DNA of 20,905 nt from CAZMFZ01 sp964565665 (lineage in GTDB: Bacteria; Bacteroidota; Bacteroidia; Cytophagales; UBA9547), in assembly GCA_964565665.1 (NCBI GenBank), contig CAZMFZ010000064.1, forward strand, positions 1-20,905, written 5' to 3'. The notes below the pieces were generated by a model, which did not search any database, was not told where the DNA came from, and saw nothing but the letters and a program-made list of their open reading frames with translations. The position numbers were made by a program, and so were the translations under genes. Shown one piece after another: positions 1 through 7,777 of the stretch (positions are counted from its first letter, which is position 1; each line of letters opens with the position of its first letter).

Positions 1-66
1 TAAATGAATAGCCACAACTTCAAGTGGATTAGTAAATCCTATTTTCATTATAACTGACAACTTCTT

Positions 67-1647
67 ATGGATTCTATCTTGGAATTCTTTAAAAATCTTT
101 TCGATGCAAAAGGATTTATGCCCCGATGGGTTTGTGGCAATTGGACGGAACTTCACGGTTGGATATATATAATAGCGAACATAGCCATTTGGGCAGCCTA
201 TTTTACCATTCCTATATTGCTTTATTCCTTCATATACGAGAAAAAAAGGTTTATTTTCAAGAATGTAATCGTTTGGTTTATATTATTTATAATTTTTTGT
301 GGCTCTACCCACCTGATTGATGCTGTGATATTTTGGTATCCGATGTATAGATTTAATGCAATAGTGTTGTCTGTTACTGCCGTAGTTTCTTGGGGTACAG
401 TTTTTGTTTTATACAAGTATATTCCAAGAGCATTGGAATATAAATCGCCCGAACAATTACAATATATTATTGATGAACAAACCAAGGAATTGGCTACGGC
501 ATACGAAAAGCTATCTGACAGTGAAAAGCAATTCAAAGCACTAGTAAATAATAATCCTGACATAATTACAAGAATCAGCAAAGATTTGAAATACCAATTT
601 ATCAATGATTCGATATTGAAAGTTCGAAATATGAAAATTGAAGATATAGTTGGGAAAAATATAGAGGAAGTATCAAAAAATGACAATTCGCCAAATACAA
701 ATTCTTTTTTGACAAACGTAAAAAAGGCATTTGAAAGCAAGGAAGTACAACAATATGAATTTGCTACCAATACAAATACCCTTAATCAAGGCTATTTTTC
801 TATGACCGTGGTACCATTGAAAGACGAAAATAGCGATGAGGTCGAAGATGTAATTACAGTAACAAGAGACATTACTACCCAAAAACTCTACGAAATAGAG
901 TTGGTACAAAATGTGGCAAATTTAGAAATTCTGGCACAAAAACATGAAAACAAAAGACGCATTCTTGAGGATTTCACTTATATAGTATCGCACAATTTAC
1001 GATCTCCCGTTGCAAATTTATCATCATTATTGCACCTGATTCAAGATGAAAATAATGCAGATATTCGTGAGCTTCTTATTCAAAAAGTATTTATCGCATT
1101 CGAAAAACTTTCGATAACTGTATCTGATCTTACCACGGTAGTGCAAATAAGGCAAAACATAGAAATCGAAAAGGAATTGTTGCGATTTGAAGACATATTG
1201 AAAGACCATCTAACTAACCTGGAAATGCAAATCAAGCAAGTATATGCAGAAATTGACTATGATTTCAGTAAATGTGAATCTATATTGTATCCCAAAATAT
1301 ATCTTGAAAGTATTATATTGAATTTACTCTCTAATGCCCTCAAATACAAATCGCCCGATAGAAAGCCTAAAATTATATTTTGGACAGAAGTAGCTAAAGA
1401 CGGCATATTTAGCCTATTTTGCCAAGATAATGGCTTGGGGATAGACTTAAAAAAGAATGGAAATAAAATATTCGGGTTAAATAAAACTTTTCATGAACAT
1501 CCTGAAGCGAAAGGAGTTGGTTTATTCATGACCCGAAATCAAATTGAAACCATGGGCGGTACTATTTCCGTAGAAAGTCAAATAGATATTGGAACAAAAT
1601 TTACTATACAATTTAATAATTACAGTGATCAATGGAAGGCAAGATAG
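67..1647 (+). CDS. Membrane PAS sensor histidine kinase with ethylene-receptor-like N-terminal domain
   Basis: A 526-residue sensor kinase. Residues about 33-120 form three membrane helices that resemble the ethylene-binding domain of plant ETR1 and its bacterial relatives. Tyr45, Ile48-Pro49, Cys78 and His82 stand in the same spacing as ETR1 Tyr32, Ile35-Pro36, Cys65 and His69 (constant offset +13). The ETR1 Asp25 position is Asn38 here. A short coiled linker leads to a PAS domain (about 145-275), then a HisKA dimerisation helix with SHNLRSP (phospho-acceptor His309) and a HATPase domain with N-box NLLSNALKYKSP, G1 DNGLGI and G2 KGVGLFMT. It should autophosphorylate and pass phosphate to the response regulator gene that overlaps its 3' end by 16 bp. 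The ligand is unknown; copper or ethylene binding is only an inference from the fold. The family assignment is secure and the sensor function is not. Confidence 0.92.
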   Translation: MDSILEFFKNLFDAKGFMPRWVCGNWTELHGWIYIIANIAIWAAYFTIPILLYSFIYEKKRFIFKNVIVWFILFIIFCGSTHLIDAVIFWYPMYRFNAIVLSVTAVVSWGTVFVLYKYIPRALEYKSPEQLQYIIDEQTKELATAYEKLSDSEKQFKALVNNNPDIITRISKDLKYQFINDSILKVRNMKIEDIVGKNIEEVSKNDNSPNTNSFLTNVKKAFESKEVQQYEFATNTNTLNQGYFSMTVVPLKDENSDEVEDVITVTRDITTQKLYEIELVQNVANLEILAQKHENKRRILEDFTYIVSHNLRSPVANLSSLLHLIQDENNADIRELLIQKVFIAFEKLSITVSDLTTVVQIRQNIEIEKELLRFEDILKDHLTNLEMQIKQVYAEIDYDFSKCESILYPKIYLESIILNLLSNALKYKSPDRKPKIIFWTEVAKDGIFSLFCQDNGLGIDLKKNGNKIFGLNKTFHEHPEAKGVGLFMTRNQIETMGGTISVESQIDIGTKFTIQFNNYSDQWKAR

Positions 1648-2039
1648 AAACAGTTTGCATAGTGGATGACGATGATATATATCAGTTTACTGCTTCGATG
1701 GAAATACAAAAGACGAATTTAGTAAATAAAATAATCATGTTTCCAAATGGGTTGAAAGCCCTTGATTATATTAATATTGAGAAAGACAATCCAGGTAATT
1801 TACCCGATGTTATATTTTTGGATGTGAATATGCCAATGATGGATGGATGGGATTTTTTGAAGGAATTTATTATTATGAAAGCCAACTTACCTAAGTCAAT
1901 TGTGATTTTTATGGTTAGTTCTTCTGTAGATAGTAGGGATGTAGATCGAGCACATGAGATAAGCGAAGTATCAGGATATATGGTGAAGCCTATGGGAAAG
2001 CAAAGGCTTACTGAAGTATTTAATACCTTGTTAAGTTGA
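1632..2039 (+). CDS. Single-domain response regulator (CheY-like receiver)
   Basis: A 135-residue stand-alone receiver with no output domain. The acidic pocket is visible as VDDDD (residues 11-15), the phospho-acceptor is Asp64 in FLDVNMPMMDGW, the switch Ser/Thr lies in MVSSSVDSRD, and the conserved Lys is in the YMVKPMG motif. Its ATG lies inside the end of the upstream histidine kinase gene (16-bp overlap), so the two are translationally coupled and very probably form a cognate pair. With no DNA-binding or enzymatic domain, it probably acts by protein-protein contact or as a phosphorelay intermediate. The -33 element of the nadC promoter overlaps its stop codon. Confidence 0.93.
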   Translation: MEGKIETVCIVDDDDIYQFTASMEIQKTNLVNKIIMFPNGLKALDYINIEKDNPGNLPDVIFLDVNMPMMDGWDFLKEFIIMKANLPKSIVIFMVSSSVDSRDVDRAHEISEVSGYMVKPMGKQRLTEVFNTLLS

Positions 2040-2066
2040 GAATTACTGCAAACAAATATAATTTTG
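2036..2066 (+). promoter_or_regulatory. Bacteroidota-type promoter of nadC
   Basis: TTG at 2036-2038, a 20-bp spacer, then TAATTTTG at 2059-2066 match the primary sigma consensus TTG-N19ish-TAnnTTTG. The -7 element ends only four bases before the nadC ATG, so the mRNA is predicted to be leaderless or nearly so. Confidence 0.7.
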
Positions 2067-2070
2067 CAGC

Positions 2071-2946
2071 ATGCTACCAAACTATATCACCCAAGAAAAG
2101 CTTAAAAATTTTATACAATCAGCTCTAAACGAAGATGTTGGCAGTGGAGATTTTACCTCTTTGGCTACCATTTCAGCTACGCAACAAGGGAAAGCCCAGC
2201 TTATTTTTAAAGACAATGGCATAGTAGCTGGGCTTGAACTTTCCAAATACATATTTGAAGCAGTAAATCAAGATTTGAAACTTGAATATTTAAAAAAGGA
2301 TGGCGAAAGAATTGAAAAAGGCGAAATTGGGCTGCTGGTAGAAGGTAGCAGCATTGCCATACTTACTGCCGAGCGGTTGGTACTGAATTGCCTACAAAGA
2401 ATGAGTGCTATCGCTACCCTCACCAATCAATATTCCCAACAAATAAGCCATACCAAAGCCAAATTGCTCGACACCCGTAAAACAACACCCAATTTCAGAA
2501 TGATGGAAAAATGGGCTGTACTCACAGGCGGTGGGATAAACCACAGGTTTGGATTGTATGATATGATACTTATTAAAGACAATCATATTGATTATTCTGG
2601 AGGCATAAAAAATGCTTTAGAAAACACACTCAATTATTTGAATACCATGGCACTTGATTTGAAAATAGTAATTGAAACCAGAACTATTGACGAAGTAAAA
2701 CAAGTATTGGATTTTACGAATGACAATGAAAGTGTACATAGAATTTTACTAGACAATATGCCAAATGCAACGCTTAGAAATGCTGTAGCTTTGATAAATG
2801 GATGCATACCAACTGAAGCTTCGGGTGGCGTAAATATCAATACCATAAAAGAGATAGCTGAAACAGGCATAGATTATATTTCTGTAGGGGCATTAACGCA
2901 TTCCTACAAAAGCTTAGATATGAGTCTGAAAGCTGTGAAAAACTAA
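2071..2946 (+). CDS. nadC: Nicotinate-nucleotide pyrophosphorylase (quinolinate phosphoribosyltransferase)
   Basis: A 291-residue enzyme that converts quinolinate and PRPP to nicotinate mononucleotide, CO2 and pyrophosphate in de novo NAD synthesis; cytoplasmic. Family signatures are the N-terminal EDVGSGDFT, the central LLDTRKTTP with the basic substrate-binding residues, GGGINHRFGLYDMILIKDNH, and the barrel-end SVGALTHS. Length is normal for the family (280-300). The start at 2071 follows directly on a consensus promoter, with no room for a Shine-Dalgarno. nadA and nadB are not in the window, so the gene appears to be a single transcription unit. The gene ends 43 bases before an assembly gap. 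Confidence 0.96.
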   Translation: MLPNYITQEKLKNFIQSALNEDVGSGDFTSLATISATQQGKAQLIFKDNGIVAGLELSKYIFEAVNQDLKLEYLKKDGERIEKGEIGLLVEGSSIAILTAERLVLNCLQRMSAIATLTNQYSQQISHTKAKLLDTRKTTPNFRMMEKWAVLTGGGINHRFGLYDMILIKDNHIDYSGGIKNALENTLNYLNTMALDLKIVIETRTIDEVKQVLDFTNDNESVHRILLDNMPNATLRNAVALINGCIPTEASGGVNINTIKEIAETGIDYISVGALTHSYKSLDMSLKAVKN

Positions 2947-2989
2947 CATTTTTTATTTGCCTTGACAAAGGAAAATGGAAATTACTTTT

Positions 2990-2999
2990 NNNNNNNNNN
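2990..2999. other. Assembly gap (10 N)
   Basis: Ten consecutive N bases. This is a scaffold join of unknown true length, so the neighbourhood of nadC and the following accessory genes is not proven continuous, and a gene may be missing here. Confidence 0.99.
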
Positions 3000-3047
3000 G
3001 CGAAAAATTATAAATCGAAATTCGGGGAAAATTCCTATTTTAGAACA

Positions 3048-3385
3048 ATGAATTTGTTGCCTAATTTTGAGAAAGCAATAATTCCAAACGAGAAAATTTT
3101 CGGCTATTGTCTAAACCCAATCCAAGAAAGAGGTCAACATAAAGCAAAAGTGTTCAGACAAGTTTTTGGGATTACTCAAGCTGACGGGCAAGTATTGAAA
3201 AAAGCCATTTTGGAGCAAATTGACAATATGGAGTTCAAACTGAATCAGCGAATAAATTTGGCAAAATATTTTCATTACCGGTGAAAATAACTATTTTCGG
3301 AAAAGAAGCAGAAGTAATTACTGCTTGGATTATAGAGAATGGTGCAGATTTCCCTCGATTAACGAGCTGTTATGTAAACAAATAA
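3048..3385 (+). pseudogene. DUF6883-like protein, frameshifted
   Basis: The first frame gives 78 residues beginning MNLLPNFEKAIIPNEKIFGY and containing GQHKAKVFRQVFGI, typical of the DUF6883 family (about 110 residues). It ends at a TGA at 3282-3284. The missing C-terminal half is in the frame one base earlier: FGKIFSLPVKITIFGKEAEV, then TAWIIENGADFPRLTSCYV, ending at TAA 3383-3385. A single missing base near 3249-3250 would restore a protein of about 112 residues. The lesion may be real decay or a sequencing error, since the gene lies next to an assembly gap. Function is unestablished; from memory, such domains also occur at the ends of polymorphic toxins and in phage head proteins, which would make a toxin role a guess. 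It pairs with the DUF4926-like gene four bases downstream. Confidence 0.7.
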
Positions 3386-3389
3386 AACG

Positions 3390-3609
3390 ATGAGAGACGA
3401 CACAATTAAAGTTTTGGACCATGGTAGCACTTTTGAAGGAGATTCCAGAAAAGAATCTTCTCCGGGGCCAAATTGGAACAGTTGTTGAAAAATATTCGGA
3501 AACGGATTATGAAGTCGAGTTCTCTGACAATAACGGAAAGGCGATTTCGATGCTGACACTTTCAACAGAACCGGTAATGCTTTTACATAACGAATTAGAA
3601 CACGCATAA
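3390..3609 (+). pseudogene. DUF4926-like small protein, frameshifted near its start
   Basis: An ATG at 3390 opens MRDDTIKVLD and runs out of the family frame at base 3420. From 3421 the next frame gives MVALLKEIPEKNLLRGQIGT followed by VVEKYSETDYEVEFSDNNGK and a C-terminus LLHNELEHA. Removing one C from the CC at 3419-3420 yields IKVLDMVALLKEIPEKNLLR, the usual start of DUF4926 proteins (an SH3-like small beta barrel of about 60-75 residues). Translation could also start at 3421 and give an intact 62-residue product lacking only the first strand. It lies four bases downstream of the DUF6883-like gene; the two families are often neighbours, as toxin-immunity or toxin-antitoxin pairs are. That role is inference. 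Confidence 0.68.
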
Positions 3610-3902
3610 ATAAATTCTTCGCCTTCAGTATATTTATGATAAGATTGGCGTGGTTGGCATGTCGTAGTTTGTTCCTGCATAATTATTCTCAGCGGATAAT
3701 TTCGTGTCCTAAATTCCCTTTATTCATAAAAATTTAACATTGGAGCCAAAATGTACCTCAGTATATTAAAAAATAAATCAATTTAATTCTAAATTTTCAA
3801 TACTTGGAAAGTCTTAAACTACCACTACTTTTGCACCCTTAATATTTAGAAAAAATTAATTATCCAAATCCTATATTTTGTGCGTGATTACGCAACCTTA
3901 CA
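3610..3902. other. Intergenic region with one promoter
   Basis: This 293-base AT-rich stretch has no convincing ORF. The only recognisable element is the promoter at 3804-3833. The stretch separates the broken DUF6883/DUF4926 pair from the membrane-protein and mannosidase genes. Confidence 0.6.
3804..3833 (+). promoter_or_regulatory. Bacteroidota-type promoter of the YcxB-like gene
   Basis: TTG at 3804-3806, a 19-bp spacer, then TACTTTTG at 3826-3833 match TTG-N19-TAnnTTTG exactly. The predicted transcription start is around 3838-3840, leaving a leader of about 65 bases before the ATG at 3903. Confidence 0.68.
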
Positions 3903-4373
3903 ATGATAATCAAAACAAAAAAATACCAGCTAGGTACCAATCAATATATCAAAATTTCCATTGTTCAATTGCTACTTAGCCAATGGTATTATATTGCAGG
4001 CGGCACAATTTTACTTTCAGGCTTGCTCTATTTTTCATGGTGGTGGGCTTTTTTGGTAGTGTTAGCACCGGCATTGTACATTGGCTTTTGGTTTGTGCAG
4101 TTTTACGGAGTCACCATGATGCCTGATAGTAAAATGCTGTTTGATAAATATTTTTATGAAATAGACAGCCGCCAAATATTGGTAAAACTCAACCAAAAAC
4201 AAGGCATGCAAATAGGATGGGATAAAATACATTCTGCTAAAATGACCAAAGATGCATTTGTACTAATGCTTTCGAAAGCACAATTTTTTTATCTTCCTTA
4301 CAAAATTTTCAATACCGAGACAGAAACTAAGTTTCTAGAGAGTATTTTAAAACGTAAAGAACTATTGAAATAA
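3903..4373 (+). CDS. YcxB-like membrane protein
   Basis: A 156-residue protein with two adjacent membrane helices (about 28-48 and 52-72) separated by a very short turn. A soluble C-terminal domain follows, containing GMQIGWDKIHSAKMTKDAFV and FFYLPYKIF, the pattern of the YcxB-like C-terminal (PH-like) domain. The helix pair plus PH-like domain is the standard architecture of this family. Its role is not established in the literature known to me. It has its own consensus promoter. The beta-mannosidase gene starts 49 bases downstream on the same strand, so read-through is possible, but a functional link is not evident. Confidence 0.78.
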   Translation: MIIKTKKYQLGTNQYIKISIVQLLLSQWYYIAGGTILLSGLLYFSWWWAFLVVLAPALYIGFWFVQFYGVTMMPDSKMLFDKYFYEIDSRQILVKLNQKQGMQIGWDKIHSAKMTKDAFVLMLSKAQFFYLPYKIFNTETETKFLESILKRKELLK

Positions 4374-4422
4374 ATAATAAAATATACCCAAAAAAACCGC
4401 ATTAACCTTAGCACATTTAGCA

Positions 4423-6735
4423 ATGAAAAAAACTACAAGCTTAGTATTAGCAATTTTTATCACGATTTCTTTGGCATTTGCCTTAGAAAAAACACCTCTT
4501 AAATGGCGAATCGGATATCATAAAACAGCTACTGAACAGCCTAGCAAATGGGCAGTTTCAACTGTGCCTGGTGCCATACAACTTGATATAATGGTAGCGG
4601 AAAAATATAAACAACCTTATTGGTTTGGCAATAATTTTGAGCAATTTACCTGGATGGAAAGCCAATTTTTTACTTATAAAACTTCATTTGCAAAACCAAG
4701 TATCAAGGCTGGAGAAAAAGTATATTTTCATTCCAAAGGCATTGATTATCAGTTTATAATAAGCCTAAATGGAGAAAAAATACACGAGCAAGAAGGCATG
4801 TTTACTTATGTAGATATTGACTTAACAGATAAATTGAAAGACCAAAATGAAATCAAAATCACGCTGTTGCCAGTGCCAACAGTGGCAGGATCGAGAAATA
4901 CAATATGGCATTATAGGGACAATGCCCGCAAAAGTGCTAAACCTGCTGTGAGCTATGGTTGGGATTGGCATCCAAGATTAATTACCCGAGGCATATGGGA
5001 TGAAACCTATTTAGAGACAAGAAATGAAAGCCAAGTAACCTCTGTTTGGGTAAATTATGAATTGAACGAATTGCTTACTGAGGCACAATTGCATACCCAA
5101 GTTGAAGGTAAAATGTTAAAGGGTACAAAATACAAATGGACTGTAAAATCGCCTGAAGGAGCAGTTGTTTTATCAAAAGACGGGATATTAAATAGTGATA
5201 ATGAGACAATTGAAGCTGAATTGAAAGGCGTAAAACTTTGGTGGCCAAATGGATACGGAAAGCAAGATTTATATTCAAGTTCAATAGAGCTATTAAAAAA
5301 TGGAGTAGCGGTTGATAAAAAGGAATCTAAAATCGGATTTCGCACAATCAAAATGATAATGAGCGAAGGTGGATGGATAGAGCCTCAGTTATTTCCCAAA
5401 AGCCGCTCTGTAGCTCCAGCCAATTTTGAAGTAAATGGGAAACGAATATTTGCAAAAGGCTCAAACTGGGTACATCCAGAAATTTTCATGGGTTTGGCTA
5501 CAAAAGAAACGTACGAAAGGCACATCAAACTTGCCAAAGATGCCAATTTCAATATTTTCAGAGTGTGGGGTGGAGGCGTTACCAACAAAGAATCTTTTTT
5601 CGATTTATGTGATGAATATGGAATATTAGTGTGGCAAGAATTTCCATTGGCCTGCAATTTATACCCTGATGAATTGCCTTATTTAAAAGTATTGGAGCAA
5701 GAGGCTCGCTCTATTATTAAAAGAGGCAGAAACCATACATCGATTGCCCTTTGGTGTGGTGGAAACGAGCTTTTCAATGAATGGAGCATGATGACAGAGC
5801 AATCTTTGCCTTTGCGATTGCTTAATAAATTGTGCTATGAGCTTGACCCAAAAACGCCCTTTAATTATACTTCGCCACTTTTTGGCATGGGGCATGGCAA
5901 CTATGTAATGTGGGAATTGAAAAATGGCGGTGAAGTTTTTCAATGGATGCCCAAATCTAACAACACGGCTTACACCGAATTTGGCGTGCCAGGTACAGCC
6001 AATATTGAGGTGCTAAAAGCCATGATGCCGGCTTCAGAATTGTTTCCTCCAAAATTAGGCACAGGCTGGGAATCCCATCATGCTTTCAATGTGTGGGGCA
6101 AACACCGTTGGTTGGAACTCCCTTTTCTAGAAGAATATTTTGGTGAAATAGAATCGCTTGAAGATTTGGTCTCTTATAGTCAACTTACGCAATGTGAAGG
6201 TTATAAGTGTGTATTTGAAGAAGCTAGAAGACAAAAACCGTATTGTGGCATGGCTATAAACTGGTGTTATCAAGAGCCTTGGCCTTGTGCAGCCAACAAT
6301 AGTTTGATCAATTATCCATCTATTCCTAAGCCTGCTTATTATCATGTGGGCAAATCATCTAGGCCAATTTTGGCAAGTGCCAGAATTCCAAAATTCCGCT
6401 GGGACGAAGGCGAAACCTTCTCTTGCGACCTTTATTTATTGAACGATACCTACGATAAAGTTCCTGCAGGAAAAATGACAGCCAAATTGGTGTATGACGA
6501 TAATAAGGAACTAAAATTCCTAAATTGGGAATACCCAATGACAGATGAATCGAAAAATATTGCAGGCCCTACAGCCAGAGCTACATTACCCAAAATGAAA
6601 AACAATCTATTCAAATTGGTGGTAGAAGTAGAAGGCAAACCCGAATACAAATCTGAATACACATTTATTTACAGAGGCAAAGACGTGCTGAATGCTAAAC
6701 CCAAAATCAAATATTTGAATGGGGTTACCGAATAA
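4423..6735 (+). CDS. Exported beta-mannosidase, glycoside hydrolase family 2
   Basis: A 770-residue glycosidase expected to release terminal beta-mannose from mannans or N-glycan cores. Residues 1-20 are a signal peptide (MKKTTSLVLAIFITISLAFA), so it acts in the periplasm or outside. The N-terminal jelly-roll contains GAIQLD and YGWDWHPRL typical of family 2 mannosidases. The barrel has FRVWGGGV and LVWQEFPLAC, the acid/base Glu449 in WCGGNELFNEW, and the predicted nucleophile Glu519 in YTEFGVPG. A C-terminal beta domain covers the last 120 or so residues. Both catalytic glutamates are present, so it should be active. No SusC/SusD genes or other glycosidases lie nearby, so it is not in a typical polysaccharide-utilisation locus. 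Beta-mannosidase is the best call; another GH2 exo-glycosidase specificity is the main alternative. Confidence 0.9.
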   Translation: MKKTTSLVLAIFITISLAFALEKTPLKWRIGYHKTATEQPSKWAVSTVPGAIQLDIMVAEKYKQPYWFGNNFEQFTWMESQFFTYKTSFAKPSIKAGEKVYFHSKGIDYQFIISLNGEKIHEQEGMFTYVDIDLTDKLKDQNEIKITLLPVPTVAGSRNTIWHYRDNARKSAKPAVSYGWDWHPRLITRGIWDETYLETRNESQVTSVWVNYELNELLTEAQLHTQVEGKMLKGTKYKWTVKSPEGAVVLSKDGILNSDNETIEAELKGVKLWWPNGYGKQDLYSSSIELLKNGVAVDKKESKIGFRTIKMIMSEGGWIEPQLFPKSRSVAPANFEVNGKRIFAKGSNWVHPEIFMGLATKETYERHIKLAKDANFNIFRVWGGGVTNKESFFDLCDEYGILVWQEFPLACNLYPDELPYLKVLEQEARSIIKRGRNHTSIALWCGGNELFNEWSMMTEQSLPLRLLNKLCYELDPKTPFNYTSPLFGMGHGNYVMWELKNGGEVFQWMPKSNNTAYTEFGVPGTANIEVLKAMMPASELFPPKLGTGWESHHAFNVWGKHRWLELPFLEEYFGEIESLEDLVSYSQLTQCEGYKCVFEEARRQKPYCGMAINWCYQEPWPCAANNSLINYPSIPKPAYYHVGKSSRPILASARIPKFRWDEGETFSCDLYLLNDTYDKVPAGKMTAKLVYDDNKELKFLNWEYPMTDESKNIAGPTARATLPKMKNNLFKLVVEVEGKPEYKSEYTFIYRGKDVLNAKPKIKYLNGVTE

Positions 6736-6783
6736 GTGTGAGTGAATAATCCCAAAAAGAACTATGACAAAGCTTAACTAAAA

Positions 6784-6888
6784 ATGATGAAGGGTCGCTA
6801 AGAAATGATGATGGGTCATAAGATTGTCGTAAGGGGCGCCAAAAAAATGGCAGTGGGTCACTCCGAAATCATAAAGGGGAGGGGTTTT
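6784..6888 (+). repeat. Five degenerate 21-bp tandem repeats
   Basis: Units start at 6784, 6805, 6826, 6847 and 6868, all exactly 21 bases apart. They share roughly ATgaTnAtGGGtCnnnnnGAA; examples are ATGATGAAGGGTCGCTAAG and ATGATGATGGGTCATAAG. GGG at unit positions 9-11 (shifted by one base in some units) and the A-rich end are the best-kept parts. Because 21 is a multiple of three, an open frame from 6805 gives heptapeptides such as MMMGHKI, VVRGAKK, MAVGHSE and IIKGRGF, but a stop interrupts unit 1. The last unit touches the end of the Rpn-like pseudogene. Confidence 0.7.
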
Positions 6889-7728
6889 ATTCCTCAATCC
6901 TAAGCTTTTTCACTTGCTCCACTGTCAAACCAGTATCTTCTGCTATATCTTCATTTGAAAAGTTTCATTTTATCAGTTTTCGGGCGATGTCATTTTGTGT
7001 ATCTTTTGTTGCTTCTTCTTTTTCCCTTCTAGTAGCTAAAGCCCAACGCCCCCTTTCCATTTGCTCACGCATGAGAGCATAGTCATAAGCCTCCAATTCT
7101 TTTTTTGTCCAATTGTGCTTATCCGCATCTTGATAGGCATGTTTCAATCCTTCATCTTTTACATTGTCAGGAATTACTTCCAAGCTTTCAGCGTTCTTAA
7201 TGAAATATAACCATTGGTCTACAATGGTGGTCAATTCCGAAACTGTTTTATTGAATTTTGGCAGTTCAATAAAATTAAACTCAATATCCTTGATGAAATA
7301 TTCACCCGTTCAATATCCTTAATCTTGTAGCGGTTGATGTAGCTTGAATTTTGAGTAACTACAAAGTCTAAAATACCAATAAAAAATGTTGGATTTAATT
7401 ATTCATACTCATCTCCACGTTCAATTTGTGCCGAATAACTTTTTGAAGCATAATTAAGAACACGTTTGTCAAATCCAAGATCTTTGCCTACCGGCATTTC
7501 TACAATGTATGTTTTTTTTTGGTCTATGGCTTTACTATCTACAATCGTAACCCTTCCTCCTTTTAAATCAGGCAATTGATATGGAGTTAAGATGGCAACA
7601 TCAACGATTTTTTTTTCAGAATCTAATAACAATACGGCATTCAGAAAAGAAATCAGAGCTTCTTTTCTGTTCTCGTTTCCAAATATTTTTCGAAACGCAA
7701 TATCATTTTTTATGTCTACAAATTTCAT
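6887..7728 (-). pseudogene. Rpn/PD-(D/E)XK nuclease family transposase-like gene, decayed
   Basis: Reading leftwards from 7728, MKFVDIKNDIAFRKIFGNEN is the hallmark N-terminus of the PD-(D/E)XK transposase-like (Rpn-related) family. The family core VEMQ reads VEMP here. The reading frame then meets: an in-frame TAA at 7399-7401 in the place of the conserved Lys of DEYxKLNPTFFIGIL; a one-base loss around 7308-7311 between YKIKDIE and GEYFIKDIEFNFIELP; and an in-frame TGA at 6965-6967 before the C-terminal helix NFSNEDIAEDTGLTVEQVKK, with the true end at TAA 6887-6889. The restored product would be about 280 residues. Members promote recombination or behave as stand-alone transposase relatives. 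With three lesions and a changed active-site residue, this copy is inactive. Confidence 0.85.
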
Positions 7729-7777
7729 ATTACAAAAGTATGAAGTTTTGATAAGAGTTGTTAAAGTCTCGGTTTAC

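Noticed and set aside
222..770. Minus-strand ORF of 182 codons
   Set aside because: It is wholly antisense to the histidine kinase, whose motifs are intact; its protein is a hydrophobic shadow.
6805..6903. Genuine small heptapeptide-repeat gene
   Set aside because: The frame is only about 32 codons, unit 1 has an in-frame stop, there is no promoter or start signal, and the end overlaps a pseudogene. Kept as a repeat only.
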